A DNA stretch of 64,000 nt, from assembly GCA_038380435.1 (NCBI GenBank), contig JAWZYU010000018.1:47107251-47171250 (forward strand), in the 5' to 3' direction. This document shows, piece after piece, positions 23,713-34,739 of the stretch (positions within the stretch are counted from its first letter, which is position 1; each line of letters starts with the position of its first letter). The position numbers were made by a program, and so were the translations under genes. Under the pieces are notes generated by a model. The model searched no databases. It was not told the DNA's origin and saw only the letters and a list, made by a program, of their open reading frames with translations. This DNA comes from Ryuthela nishihirai. Taxonomy: Eukaryota > Arthropoda > Arachnida > Araneae > Heptathelidae.

Positions 23713-24049
23713 CCCTGAGAAGAGAAAACTATGTAATTCTGTTCAAATTCAATTAAATTTGATAGGAAGGCAGGAAGATATTGGTGTGATAAATCATGAA
23801 ATTTTGGGTTGACACAATCTTTAAAAATGAATGAAGGAAAATACGCAAAAAATGGTGGGTAGATTTTAATATAAAACATGTAGTCAATAGGGGATGTTGT
23901 TCTTCTTCTCTAGCACTAAATTGGTTTAATGTTAAATTAACTTCATATTAATTAGTTTGTCCCCTTCTAATACTAATGCACGGTTGACAACATCGAGTCA
24001 TACCCTCAATCAGATAATCCAGATAATGAGAGGGCAGTAAAGTCGACTG

Positions 24050-24500
24050 AAAAGAGCAACTAGAATAGTCCTGAGGTTCTGGATGGTTGTGAAGGCGGTT
24101 GTTGGATGACAGTACTCCTTCCTAGGGCATTTGATAGATTTACTATGAAATTGAGACATGGGGAGACTACAGTATGCTCTATTCCTCGGATACCTTCTTC
24201 TTCACGATATTGGATGTCTTTTGAGTTCTGAAGCTAATTAAAGGGAACTCGTAACCTATTGCACCAGTAGAGGATTGACATAGGGATCAAGAATCTTATT
24301 ACATCAAACATACAGAGCTCGGTGTTTCTACCCAATGACCAAACGGCACATACAGTTAGACCTCCATCACCAAATGATCTCGATGATATTACGAGGATGT
24401 CTACAGGTTCTTTCCTCTCTCCAGATCAGTAGAAGTCTGATGTCCGATTGCAGACAAAATCTAGACACCTCCGCGAACTTGTTATTGACATAATCCCATA
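24050..24500 (-). pseudogene. Old Tc1-like transposase relic
   Basis: AACCTATTGCACCAGTAGAG followed by GATTGACATAGGGATCAAGA parallels the Tc1 copy at about 10518 (ACCTATTGCACCAGCGTAAG). Minus-strand translation gives CAVWSLGRNTELCMF and VIRFLIPMSILYWCN, matching WGxIxxxGRTxL and the segment before the second catalytic Asp. It is too decayed to define ends. Confidence 0.6.
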
Positions 24501-25696
24501 TGCTGTAAAAGATTTCCTGCTTTTAATTTAAGAACATGAAGGCCAATATAAACCGATCTTTCGTCGATAAAATATCCGTCAGCTATTCCGCATAAAGAAA
24601 ATGATAACTTCAAATCAAGCAATTCACGAATGCAAGTGTTTAATGATTCGATAAAAGTTAAAAAAAAACACCTTTTTGTGATAAGTACTCATAATTGTTT
24701 CACAATAAAGATCCCTATTCTCAGGGCCACTAGTTTGAAGTAAAATATGTATAAATGTTAATTTTAAACTTTAGAAAGTAGACACTTCTACACAGAGTCA
24801 GACAAATAGATGCCCTGTCAAAACAGCTTTTTCATTTCAGGAACACTTGTAACCTGATCTTAATTGAAAACACTAAATATTGATTTTCTACATGACCTCC
24901 ATGCTTTTAGTATTGGCCATATTTCGAATAGAAAGTGAGAAAAAAACACCACATTCCAATGTAGAAATGCGCATCATTTCCAAATTAGAGACTATCAGAA
25001 GAAATGAAGAACTTGAATTTTGAAAGGTTATCACCAAAATGGGTCCCAACATTTGCTTCAATAAAACTTTTTTTAATATCTGACAAACGACAAACAAATC
25101 TTTGAATAAATTGGTTAAAAATCATTTATCAGGAAAACGTCTAACTTTGCATTAAATGACTTAAGTGCATTTTTTCTCAAATGATGCGTAATGTCATTTC
25201 AAAACTGTTTGATCCTTGCTTCTTGTTCTGTTTCAATTAGCAGACATTTTTTGAATATCAATTTAAATTTCTTAATATGAAGTATCCATTAAGATTTGGT
25301 GTATAATTCCTTGTTGGAAAGGTTTAGAAGTTACTTGTTTTTCTCTTTTAAGTGGTAAATCATTGTAAATTTTTCATCTCCATTTGGTTTGGTCATTTCT
25401 CAAATTAATTGTTATTTTTAATGACCCTGAACTTCAGAGATAACGAATTAATCATTAACAATTATATACAATCGTGAATCACAATAAGCTTATGTTTTTT
25501 TTTTCGTATTTTACGACAACTCTTTTTTATTTACTAATCTGTAATACTTTCGTTTAGAATTTAATTTTTTTTTTGAAGAGTAGGAGTATATTTATTCGCT
25601 TTTAATATCCATTTTTCCTCAACGTTTGCAATCATCGTGTTAGCAATAAGAGACAGCCGATAGTTGTTTTTAGAACCACCGAGGTTTTGTGTTAGC
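24501..25696. other. AT-rich sequence without recognised features
   Basis: Short open frames only; runs of T and A. Confidence 0.45.
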
Positions 25697-25704
25697 TTCT
25701 AAAG

Positions 25705-25990
25705 CAGTGATTCTCAAAGTATGGTCCGCTCCCCATTAGTGAGCAACGATCAGATTCTCCTAATTATTATCGTATTAATTCGGATATTTTTCTGCTATCG
25801 GAGAATAATCTTTTCAAATTAATAAGTCTAATGCGGATTCTTTTTGTATCATTTTCATTATATTTTGTTCCTTTCCAATCCTTTATAACTGAGTTATTTT
25901 TCCTCTTTAAAGTTGGAACGAGTGGACTAGGTGGACGGATCTTTTGCTCCGCTCATAGGGTCCGAGGCCAAAATAGTGTGCGAACCGGTG
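25705..25990. mobile_element. hAT-like non-autonomous element
   Basis: The left end is CAGTGATTCTCAAAGTATGG and the right end GTGTGCGAACCGGTG, a loose inverted pair of hAT type. The flanking 8-mers TTCTAAAG (25697-25704) and TTCTAAGG (25991-25998) fit the 8-bp hAT target duplication with one change. The interior contains no transposase. Confidence 0.55.
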
Positions 25991-26028
25991 TTCTAAGGTT
26001 GATAGTCAACAGAAACATTCTGTCAACC

Positions 26029-26328
26029 CTAGGTGGCGCTAGGCCCTGGGGAGGTGCCTAGAACTCATAGTCAGATCTAGGGTGAAAGGGGGACAGGGGA
26101 GTACAGTCGCTCAAAAAAGTATCCGAACGCTATGGTTGATTACAAAATTCAGAAAAAATATCTGGCAACGATTTTTTTAGAAATTAGTGATCTGGCATAC
26201 GTCGTGTACACGAAGGATGCCAGATCACTAATTTCTGAAAAAATCGTTGCCAGATATTTTTTCTGAATTTTTTAATTAACCATGACGTTGGGATACGTTT
26301 TTGAGTGACTGTACAGGTGTCCATTAGG
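26029..26328. repeat. Duplicated segment, copy interrupted by a MITE
   Basis: TAGGTGGCGCTAGGCCCTGG, TGCCTAGAACTCATAGTCAG and ATCTAGGGTGAAAGGGG, then the MITE at 26104-26311, then CAGGTGTCCAT. It matches 29403-29489 without the MITE. Confidence 0.85.
26104..26311. mobile_element. Palindromic Tc1/mariner-type MITE, copy 2
   Basis: A 208-bp copy starting CAGTCGCTCAAAAAAGTATC and ending in GAGTGACTG, with TA on both sides (26102-26103 and 26312-26313). The flanks match the uninterrupted sequence at 29403-29489, which shows the empty site with a single TA. Confidence 0.92.
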
Positions 26329-26368
26329 GTGGGCCGAAAAAACTCAAAATATATTTTTCAAGTCGTAG

Positions 26369-26450
26369 TCAAGACTTAACAACATCAAAGTCATTTTCAA
26401 GACTTAACAACAATCATTTTCAAGACTTAACAACATCAAAGAACTGACTA
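26369..26450. repeat. Short tandem repeat of CAAGACTTAACAAC
   Basis: The unit TTTTCAAGACTTAACAACAT occurs about three times with small length changes, between two MITE copies. Confidence 0.7.
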
Positions 26451-26493
26451 GTTTCTACGTCATGACCAAGGCGCAAGGCAATGGTTTCATGTA

Positions 26494-26703
26494 CAGTCGC
26501 TCAAAAAATATCCGAACACTATGGTTGATTACAGAATTCAGAAAAACTATCTGGCAATGATTTCTTTTAGAATTTAGTGATCTGGTGAATTAGTGATCGA
26601 CACGAAGGTTGCCAGATCACTAATTTCTAAAAAAAATTGGTGCCAGATATTTTTTCTTAATTCTGTAATCAACCGTAGTGTTCAGAAAATTTTTGAGTGA
26701 CTG
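26494..26703. mobile_element. Palindromic Tc1/mariner-type MITE, copy 3
   Basis: A 210-bp copy starting CAGTCGCTCAAAAAATATCC and ending TTTTTGAGTGACTG. The left TA is intact and the right one changed to TT. It sits 182 bases from copy 2. Confidence 0.85.
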
Positions 26704-27749
26704 TTCACTCCTATTTGCCTCAATTCAGCGATTTGCAGGCTCGGTGCTCGTTGTTATTCCCACAGCCGAGAAGCATTGCACAACGTCTCCTAACTGAACA
26801 ACCGGTATGCCTCGCCGTATCGCATATCTTATATTTAGCATATATGGAATATCAGATGTAAACACACTTAATCTCATTCAACTTAACAGTCTGTCATAAA
26901 AGACTGTGTTTGAGATCATGTTAAACAACACATTGGTGGGCCTATACGAGAGCGAATGAGCTGTATCGAAAGATTAATGCAACTGAAATTAATATTGATT
27001 AACGGCAATTAATAGGGTTAGCAGATTTACCGACACTGATCTGATTTGAAACTCTTTATAAAGTATACAGTAGATTGCATTCTCTATGTCGCTTGCTTTC
27101 ATTTGGTATAAAAATATATATTATTAATTCGTCCTCCCAGAAAATTTCTACTTAGTTTCCGAATGCCTCCATTTCAAGAAAAACATTAGCGTTACACTCA
27201 TGCTCTTTGAAAATACTTCAGTTTTAATAAAACGAATCTACTCGTGTCCCACTCAAGCTCTTTACCAGTTTCTAAAATAATGACTTTATCATGAAAAGCA
27301 AAAAGAACTTCTTAATTGAATTATTTCCCCTTTTAAACGCAACAGTTGTTAATACAACAATCACTAAAGTTGTCTATGAAAATTTGGAGAAATTCAAACT
27401 GTTCACAACGATTTTGGTTTACCCCAGCGGGTTCGCACATAAACTATATTCTTCCCCTTAGGTGAGTCTTTAGCTCTTTAGGGGGCTAACTGTGCTTAAG
27501 CTCGCAGTCACATAAACACACACAGAAAAAAAAACTTTCTCCTTTATATATTAGATTAACATTTATATCATAATATAAATGATACTATATCATTTATATA
27601 GAATCTCCATCAGTCACTTGTAAAAGTAATTCTCTAAGTCTTTTTATTTTGGATATAACATTAAGATAATATTTTGAAAGATATCTGGTTATTTACTACA
27701 GATGTCGTCCAATGACTTTAATGAATTTTAAAGAAATTTTCCTTCTGTC
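26704..27749. other. AT-rich sequence without recognised features
   Basis: No motif, repeat or frame of note. Confidence 0.45.
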
Positions 27750-28010
27750 GGTATTACTATGTCCTAAAGAAAAAACTTTATGAAAAATTTATTCGTCATA
27801 AACAAGCGAATGTCTAATGCCATTCTGATATTACCATTTGTAATATTTCTAAGCCATACGGAACAAGCAAACGTGAACGTGGCTCGAATAATCCTTGCAT
27901 AAAGAAAAAACTTATTATCCTTATAGAGTTTCGAGAATTGTCCTAAAAGTGAATTCAAATTACTTCTTACAGCGTGTGCCTTATTTCTGAACCCAGGGGT
28001 ACTTGCAGTT
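27750..28010 (-). pseudogene. Jockey-like LINE fragment, C-terminal reverse-transcriptase region
   Basis: The minus strand gives FRNKAHAVRSNLNSLLGQFS, then KLYKDNKFFLYARIIRATFT and FACSVW. The order (N)LNSLLxxxSKLxxxNKxxLYxxIIRxxxTxxCxVW is the thumb/connection part of Jockey-type reverse transcriptases. One frameshift lies near 27960. Nothing recognisable follows on either side. Confidence 0.65.
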
Positions 28011-28423
28011 GTTGAAGATAGGAAGCGAAAGAACTTTCCCAGATGATACCCATATTGAAAATATGTCAGATTAATATGCCAATACAGTATTTAGAGTGCG
28101 ACAATCTTAGTAGAATTTAGTTTATAATTTAATTTATCTATATACATTATAATATAGTTTATCTACCTTATTGCAATTTACAAAAGACAAAAAAAATCAC
28201 ATACATTAGACGCATTAAATGTAAAGGATTTATTCTCCGATAGCACAAAGATATCTACCTTTGAAATTCTCGGAAACTAGGTGATACGTTGATGTTACAA
28301 ACATGAAACCTAATTCTAATTGCATATTTGAATATAAATACATAAGATGAGCTTCTGATGTCAATATTGAACAAATCTTGAAATATCTTAGCTATAGTTT
28401 TATCCCCGACAATCAACAGATAC

Positions 28424-29095
28424 GAGGGTGTATCAAAACATAATTTGCTCTGGTGAATACATAGCAAACAACATAGTATATGAGAAAGGCAAATGTATTA
28501 GGGTGAAGATACAACTTGAATCTACTTTTCCACATAGTCGCCTTGATTATGCAAGTACTTATTCGAACGTCTGATTATTTTGCAATCCTTGAGCGTAAAA
28601 AGCTCCTTTAATATCCTCTCAAAAAGATCAAAACAGCTTTTTCGATGTCTTCATTTGGCTAAAACCTCTGTCCTCCTAGATGCTCTTTCAATTTAGCGAA
28701 CAAATGGTAGTCGCCAGTGAATAACTCAGGCTGTAGGGTCGATGTTGCCACACTTCCCACTTGAATTTCTTGCCTCCGCAGTATTCGTCTATCAAATCTG
28801 TACGGCCGCTTTCAAACTGCTGTCACCACAACAATAGCCTGATGAGACATCACATTCTCCCCTTATGCGGCAGATATTTTTCGATGGGATTTCCGTGCAA
28901 TTCAAGTTTATCGCCTACAAAAATGGAATCTCTACGTGGACTTCTTATTTGGCGTAACATTCGAGTTGACGCACCATCATTCACGAACAACAAGAAACGC
29001 ATTTTGCAAGTTTGCGTGTTGCAACTGCTCTGATCTGACGGTTGTATTACGTCATACATCCCTCCCAAGCACAAGTCTTGTTTCCTAATCATCCA
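28424..29095 (-). pseudogene. Internally deleted mariner-like element relic
   Basis: Next to the end TACGAGGGTGTATCAAAAC (28422), the minus strand reads QQFESGRTDLIDEYCGG, a mariner N-terminal helix-turn-helix. It passes almost directly into HRPYSxxLxxGDYHLFAKLK, EHLGGQRF and, after a frameshift, IRRSNKYLHNQGDYVEK with a stop at 28522-28524. These are the C-terminal mariner motifs (PDLxPxDYHLFxxLKxxLxGxxF...YVEK). The whole middle with the first two catalytic Asp is missing. The second terminal repeat was not found. Confidence 0.7.
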
Positions 29096-29402
29096 AATCT
29101 TCTAAGATTTTTCTACGAAATTTTAACAAATCTTCTACGAATTTCCAAATTTTCTACGAAGACAAGTAGGGCTGAGCGCAACTTGCTATTTGATATGCTT
29201 GCGTAAAAATGAATAAATAGCTTCAATTCAAAAGAATAAATAATCCAAGCGAAACGTTTATGAATATTCAGTAATATTTGTTCTAGTTGTGCATTTCATA
29301 ATTGCAAATTCTTTGTTATATGTTTCCTGCCGTTTTCAGCAGCTGGCATGAGACAAATCTTTATTTTTTCTGTTTCTCTTCGAAAAAAAAAAAAAAGATC
29401 CT

Positions 29403-29489
29403 TGGTGGCACTAGGCCCTGGGCAGGTGCCTAGAACTCATAGTCAGATCTAGGGTGAATGGGGAACAGGGGGAGTACAGGTGTCCATGC
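29403..29489. repeat. Duplicated segment, uninterrupted copy (empty site)
   Basis: TTGGTGGCACTAGGCCCTGG, TGCCTAGAACTCATAGTCAG and GGGGGAGTACAGGTGTCCAT. It carries a single TA where the copy at 26029-26328 has the MITE. Confidence 0.85.
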
Positions 29490-30180
29490 TTCTCCCACTT
29501 CGATAATGCTACTAAGGATAATGGCGTTAAAAATATACAATTTTGATATATTTCATGCATTTTTCAAGAAATGTTTAAAGATTTCTAAAATGGAGGGGAA
29601 AATGTTACACAGCAAATGGAAATCCAGTCCATTCCTCCTTTCCCCCCCCCACTAGAGTGAGTCACATGAGCCTCCCTCCCACGTTTCCCTAGACCCGAAC
29701 CTGTTCAACCTATAGTAGTCATGCATTTCTAAGTCACTGAACTTCCCGAAAGATTTTAAGCGACGGGGAATGCCATGAAACTCTTGCCATACAGATTTAT
29801 TCGTGTTCAAAACCTTGAACAAATAAATCATCAATCTCATCCTGATTTTAGACCATGATGCTTTGCCAGAGTGGAACTGCAGGTTAGATATTTTATGGTC
29901 ATATGAAGCTAATAAAATATAATAAATATAAATATGCATAATTATGTAACGAACAGTACAGAGATATCCGTTTGAATTGGAGAATGCCATCAGTTCCAAT
30001 ATGACAATCATCTTAAATAAACAAGTTGTGTATCGTGTACTCGAATGTTGCAAGTGATAATTTATTACATTGCTGATAAATTTATGCCAGACTCTAAAAT
30101 TTAATTAAATAATGGAAACTGGGTTCATTAATTCTATCCGTCTGTGTCTCGAGTAACTAGTTCCTTTTCAGAATATCTGC
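29490..30180. other. Unassigned region with a 133-codon minus frame
   Basis: The minus frame 29652-30053 is open but hydrophobic and Tyr/Ile-rich at its start, with no motif I recognise. It may be chance. Confidence 0.35.
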
Positions 30181-30600
30181 ATTCTCTATTGTAGGTTTTT
30201 GTCCATCAAAAGCATATTTTAGGAGCAATAGAGTTTTGAAGCACCCACTCACAAGATTCCATTTTATTTTGTAATGTAATCCCTTGCAACCTCCGGCTTA
30301 TTGAAAAGAACTTGTGGCTCGTAAGGCAAATAATCAATGTACTGAATCTGGCTGATCCCAATTTGTTGACCAATTTTTTTTTAAATTCATAACTAAGAAA
30401 TTTTTGCCAATTCATAGTATATATTAAAATACATATTTTTATTTTTTTAATCACTATATTTTCTTTATTCCTTAAAATATACTTTTACTCTTCCCAATTC
30501 GTTACTCATTAGAAATATATGCTTTAGTTTTCAAGTAGAGACTTTTTCCTGAGACTCTTTAAAAACCTAATTACCTTCCTAATAGCTCGTTACTAACCTT
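30181..30600 (+). repeat. Dispersed repeat, copy 1 (pair with 57085-57420)
   Basis: CTTGTGGCTCGTAAGGC, AATCTGGCTGATCCCAATTT, TTTTTGCCAATTCATAGTAT, TTTTTTAATCACTATATTTT and GACTTTTTCCTGAGACTCTT match the copy at 57 kb in the same order and orientation, at perhaps 70% identity by eye. Confidence 0.65.
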
Positions 30601-30939
30601 GGGATGGACGTAACTGCTCCAATATTTTAATTGATATTTTTTGGATAATGTTCTTGACAAATTATTTCACTATTAAATATGCATTAGATAGTTTGTTTTA
30701 AAACATATTTTACATTTAAAATTCGAAAAATGTCATTATTTTAGGATGACTAGAATGAATAGAATGAGAGTTACAAGATTTTAATATAGTTTAGTAGTTC
30801 AAATTTTCAGGTTTTTTGGCACTTTTGAATGGCTATATTTTGAAACAAATTGAACAGGAAACCAAAATGAATTCGCTTTTTTTCTTTACCGTTGAATATT
30901 AGAAATGCAACAAAAATATTTGAAGCCAGGGAGGTCGAG

Positions 30940-31310
30940 ATCCAAAATGCTCGTACAGTTCGCCATCCATCTGTGAAAACTGAATCATTAAATTTTTATA
31001 AGAAAATATAGCTGTTTAAATTTTTATATTCAAAAAGGAAATTAATTGAATTAATAATCTTGTGTTTATTGGGAGCTTGTTTCCATACTCATACAGTTCG
31101 TGATCGATTTGTGGAAATTGTGAAGCACTAAAGTAACCTTTTTATGTAACAAATGGCAGTCATTGAAATGTTCATCTTGAACAAAAAAAAATGCTAAAAC
31201 AACGTTATTAATGTTGTTTCATTACGTTATTAATGTTGTTCATTTTTTTCCATACTCATTACAGTTCGCGATACATTTGTGAAAACTGAAGCTTTAAGTA
31301 GCCCTTTCTT
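30940..31310 (+). repeat. Tandem ~135-170-bp repeats, three units
   Basis: The motif CCATACTCATACAGTTCGNG followed by ATCNATNTGTGAAAACTGAA recurs near 30957, 31091 and 31262, and once more near 34770 beyond the MULE. Two units also share AATCTTGTGTTTATTGGGA ahead of it. Confidence 0.65.
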
Positions 31311-32050
31311 TCAGCCCGTTTTCAGGAAAAACGAGCTAATATTTTCACTTTGTCGTCTTTCTGCGTGTCTGCAAACATCGAACGTTTTTTAGAGATAAAT
31401 TAAAAATTATTTTTGTTTTAGATAGGTATTGAGAAATATTACGATTCGCGTTTTCTAAATCTTCTTATAGCTATAACAGAGCCCTCCAACGGTGGAAAAG
31501 GCGGAAAATTCAACATTTCAAACAAATATTGCAAGCGATGCAATTATGTTAGAAATTCGAAATTTTGAATGTGAAATGTGAATATCATGAAGTTTGCATT
31601 GGCAACAATGCTTTTGATCTTTACCCCCAGAGGGGGGTGGAAGAACGCAATTTTTAAAGCGAATTATTTTAAGATAAATTAAATTTCATTCGTGTTGTCT
31701 AGGTATTGGTAAACTACATGACTAACAATTTTAGAATCTCCCGAAAGCTTTAATTTCGCTCTCTGAAGGTGGAAAATATTGAAAATTTGAAAATTTTAAA
31801 ATAATATTGAAATGATCTATTTGGGTTAGAACTTTGATATTTTAGTGGTGGAGTGTGATGATCAAGGAGTTTACATTGGCAGCAATAATTTCTCCCTTCA
31901 CCTCAAGGTGGAAGGAAAACGCAGCTTTTTGTTTTGAGAGATTAATGAACATTTCCTTTTGAGTTGAATAGGTACTAGGGAAATATGATGATTCGTAGTT
32001 TTGAAGCCCTCCAAATGGTCATAATTTACCATTGTTAGTGGGTGCTAAAT
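31295..32050 (-). repeat. R270 tandem array (reverse orientation), interrupted by a MULE
   Basis: Three units of about 270 bp can be phased by AATATTGCAAGCGATGCAAT (31531), AATATTGAAATGATCTATTT (31802) and, past the MULE, AATATTACAAACGATATATT (34266). The family end (TTTCAGGAAAAACGAG, CTTTGTCGTCTTTCTGCGTG) sits at 31315-31375. Confidence 0.7.
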
Positions 32051-32059
32051 GTGAAAAAT

Positions 32060-34241
32060 CGTGACCCGTCAAAATAGCTCAAGACAAAACAGCCCCGACA
32101 AAATAGCCTGTTCTAAAATAGCCCAAGACTAAATAGCCCCGACAAAATAGCCCCGGAGAAATAGCTTAGTCTATTTAAATTCTAAATTTCGCATTTTAAA
32201 AATTGTATACAGACATATAAATAAAAATTCTAAATATGGTTTGGTAATTCTTTACAAATCTTTAAGGTTTGTGTTCCTTGCCACATTCTTTACAAAAATT
32301 ACATTTCAAGGTTATGTGAAATGCCACGAAGAAAGTCCATATGTTCCTTAGTTGCATAATTTTCCACTAATGCTTTCAGGCGTCGATTCAGTTGCACATA
32401 TTTAGTTTTGCTAGCATCTAGGTTGCGAATACCTGCAGCAAGACGGGTTAAGCGGATTTCTACCATATCCTGCTCTTTTCGGAAATGGTCGATGAGTTTG
32501 TAGACGGATGGATGATGGCAATATACAGTTTGCTGGAATGCCCTATGCCACCCTTCTACCGAATTATTTGTCCTCGGAAGACCATTGACAACGCGCTCAT
32601 GAACATTCCATATATGTATTGCAAATCGTGGTTGTGCTCGGCGATTGCGTCTTATTCGTCCTATATTATGTATCTTCCCAGTAATCGATAATGGGGTCTA
32701 GTTCGTTTGGGCATTTTTCAATTAATTCTTCAAATACTCCTATAACATCATGTACCGGTACAAAACTCAACGCAAACAACATTTTTATATAAGCACGCAC
32801 ATTTTCATTATTTACATAAAGTTCCGCTAAATTCAGTTCTTGCACTTTTCGCCATAAGCACTGTCCCAAATGAAACAAACAGCCAACAACTTCTGTGTTA
32901 TTAAAAACTTGTTGCACGGCGTTTTGAACCGCTTTCTCGTAATCACTTAACACACTTGTTGGATTTAAAGTTTACTTCAACTGTAATAGTTTCTGAAATA
33001 CGCGAACATATATTGCTTCACTTTTATTTCTTAACAATACATATATCAGTGGAATACAACACTTTTCTATTAGTCCGTGTATCGTGAATAATTGAAAAAA
33101 CAGTTCAGGTGATACTTTAAACGTGCCATCAACAAACCAATGATGATTCTGCTCCAATATTCTCAAATTTTCCTCAGTGCCGAACATTAGAATTCGATCA
33201 CTATCGTTTTCTCCAGAATCCCACAGAATAAAATTTTCGTTTCTTGTGGTACTTTGAAGATGAACTGGAATTGCAATATTGGCAACACTTGCAGGATTTG
33301 GATATGGAAGATTCGTTTTTTTTTCGTATACGTTCTATTGCTCTCTGGGAGGCAATATAATTTGGAAGCTGAATCGATGCTTCCAAAGATATTCCACTTG
33401 TGCAGGCTTGATATATTTGCCTAGGCTTCTCCACAGCACTCTGTGCTCTATGTTTCATTTCAGAAACGCATTTCAATGCCTGATTTTTAGCTGGATTTGG
33501 CGCATGGTTGTGTTCCGTCACGACCCGGAAGTCAGCACCCAATGTTCTTAGACGCCCTTTACAAGTCGGAACTACACACCTCCACGATGTACTTTCATCC
33601 CGGTTTTCCCTAGCCTTGCGATATCGATGACCATCTTTCAGCAGCAGATCTTTCCCTTTTTGCGACGAGATTTTCTCCATTTTTCTTGCAAAACACAAAT
33701 AATAACGGATTATCAGTTAATATCTGTTAAATAGTTCTATATTATATCAATAAAAAAACGCATCCGGTAAAATAGATATTAAAATAACTTACTTATTTCC
33801 GTTAGAGATCTCTTGCAACGACTCCCGCAAGACACACGTGCGCCACGTGCGAACAAAAAACTAAAACTAGAAGCTAAACTAGAAGCATTGGTTTTAATAC
33901 TAAAACTAAATCACATGGCTCCGCCTACCGGTGAGCTATGTGCCTGTCACGTGACTCATTTGTTACTATAATATTTCTAATTATAGATGCACTCAACGCA
34001 ACTTGTTGCAAAGTTACCTTCATTTTACCAAAGTATAGGAAGACATATTACGCGCGTTTTCCGACGCGCAAGTTGGATTTTTACTTTGGATTTTAAATAG
34101 GCTAAGCTATTTCTTCGGGGCTATTTAGTCTTGGGCTATTTTAGAATAGGCTATTTTGTCGGGGCTATTTAGTCTTGGGCTATTTTAGAATAGGCTATTT
34201 TGTCGGGGCTATTTAGTCTTGGGCTATTTTGACGGGGTACC
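32060..34241 (-). mobile_element. Mutator-like element (MULE) with FLYWCH-type transposase, complete ends
   Basis: A 2182-bp element flanked by the perfect 9-bp repeat GTGAAAAAT (32051-32059 and 34242-34250), the Mutator hallmark. The terminal inverted repeats start near CCCGTCAAAATAGC on both ends. They consist largely of a 44-base unit (CCCAAGACTAAATAGCCCCG plus ACAAAATAGCCTATTCTAAA), about two units on the left and three on the right. They end in a shared GAAATAGCTTAG segment. It inserted into an R270 tandem repeat. Confidence 0.93.
32299..33698 (-). pseudogene. MULE transposase with N-terminal FLYWCH zinc finger, lightly broken
   Basis: About 466 codons. Residues ~1-70 are a FLYWCH finger (LLKDGHRYRKARENR, WRCVVPTCKGRLRT, HNHAPN), a DNA-binding module common in animal MULEs. 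A one-base shift in an eight- or nine-base A run (33318-33326) moves the frame before the core. The MULE domain then reads HHWFVDGTFKVSPELFFQLF and TIHGLIEKCCIPLIYVLL, with the first catalytic Asp in VDGTF. A single TAA at 32972-32974 interrupts LQLK/TLNPTSVLSDYEKA, which holds the second Asp. FxGCLFHL-like sequence (VVGCLFHLGQCLWRK) follows. A second frameshift near 32670 leads to PRTNNSVEGWHRAFQ (catalytic Glu region) and a stop at 32299. Only three lesions, so the insertion is fairly recent. Confidence 0.9.
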
Positions 34242-34330
34242 GTGAAAAATATAAAACTTGAAGTAATATTACAAACGATATATTTACGCTAGAAATTAAT
34301 AATTCTGGTGATAGATCATATTAAAGAACA
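34242..34330 (-). repeat. Continuation of the third R270 unit after the MULE
   Basis: Begins with the second copy of the 9-bp target duplication and continues the third unit exactly where the MULE broke it. Confidence 0.7.
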
Positions 34331-34739
34331 GAGTAATTGTCACATGTAATTTTAATTAATTGATTAAATTCGATCTTATTTTTATATATTTAGCACTTAA
34401 TTTAAAAATTTTGATAATATTTAAATATATTAAAAATAAAAAAAATTATTTTATACAAGTTGGATAATTTGCCCCTTAATCCTAGAGGATACGAAAATTT
34501 CATTGTTTCATTTTAAGGGATAAATGAGATATGCTTATTACGTTTTATTTTTTATATTTTCTAATTATCCATTAGTAAAAATTATTTCCGTTAAATAGTG
34601 TGAAATTCGAAAAATGGAACACGACATTTTCGCTTAAAGCGAGGATTTTATATTCGCCGGAGGCGACATGTTATCCTTCTAGTTTCGTAAAATATTGCAG
34701 CCACTTAAACGTTTTATATTGAGAATAGAAAATGCTATA

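Noticed and set aside
32060..32170. Regular short repeats resembling a CRISPR array (also at 34100-34241)
   Set aside because: They are 44-bp units of the MULE terminal repeats with a 9-bp target duplication. CRISPR arrays do not occur in animal chromosomes.
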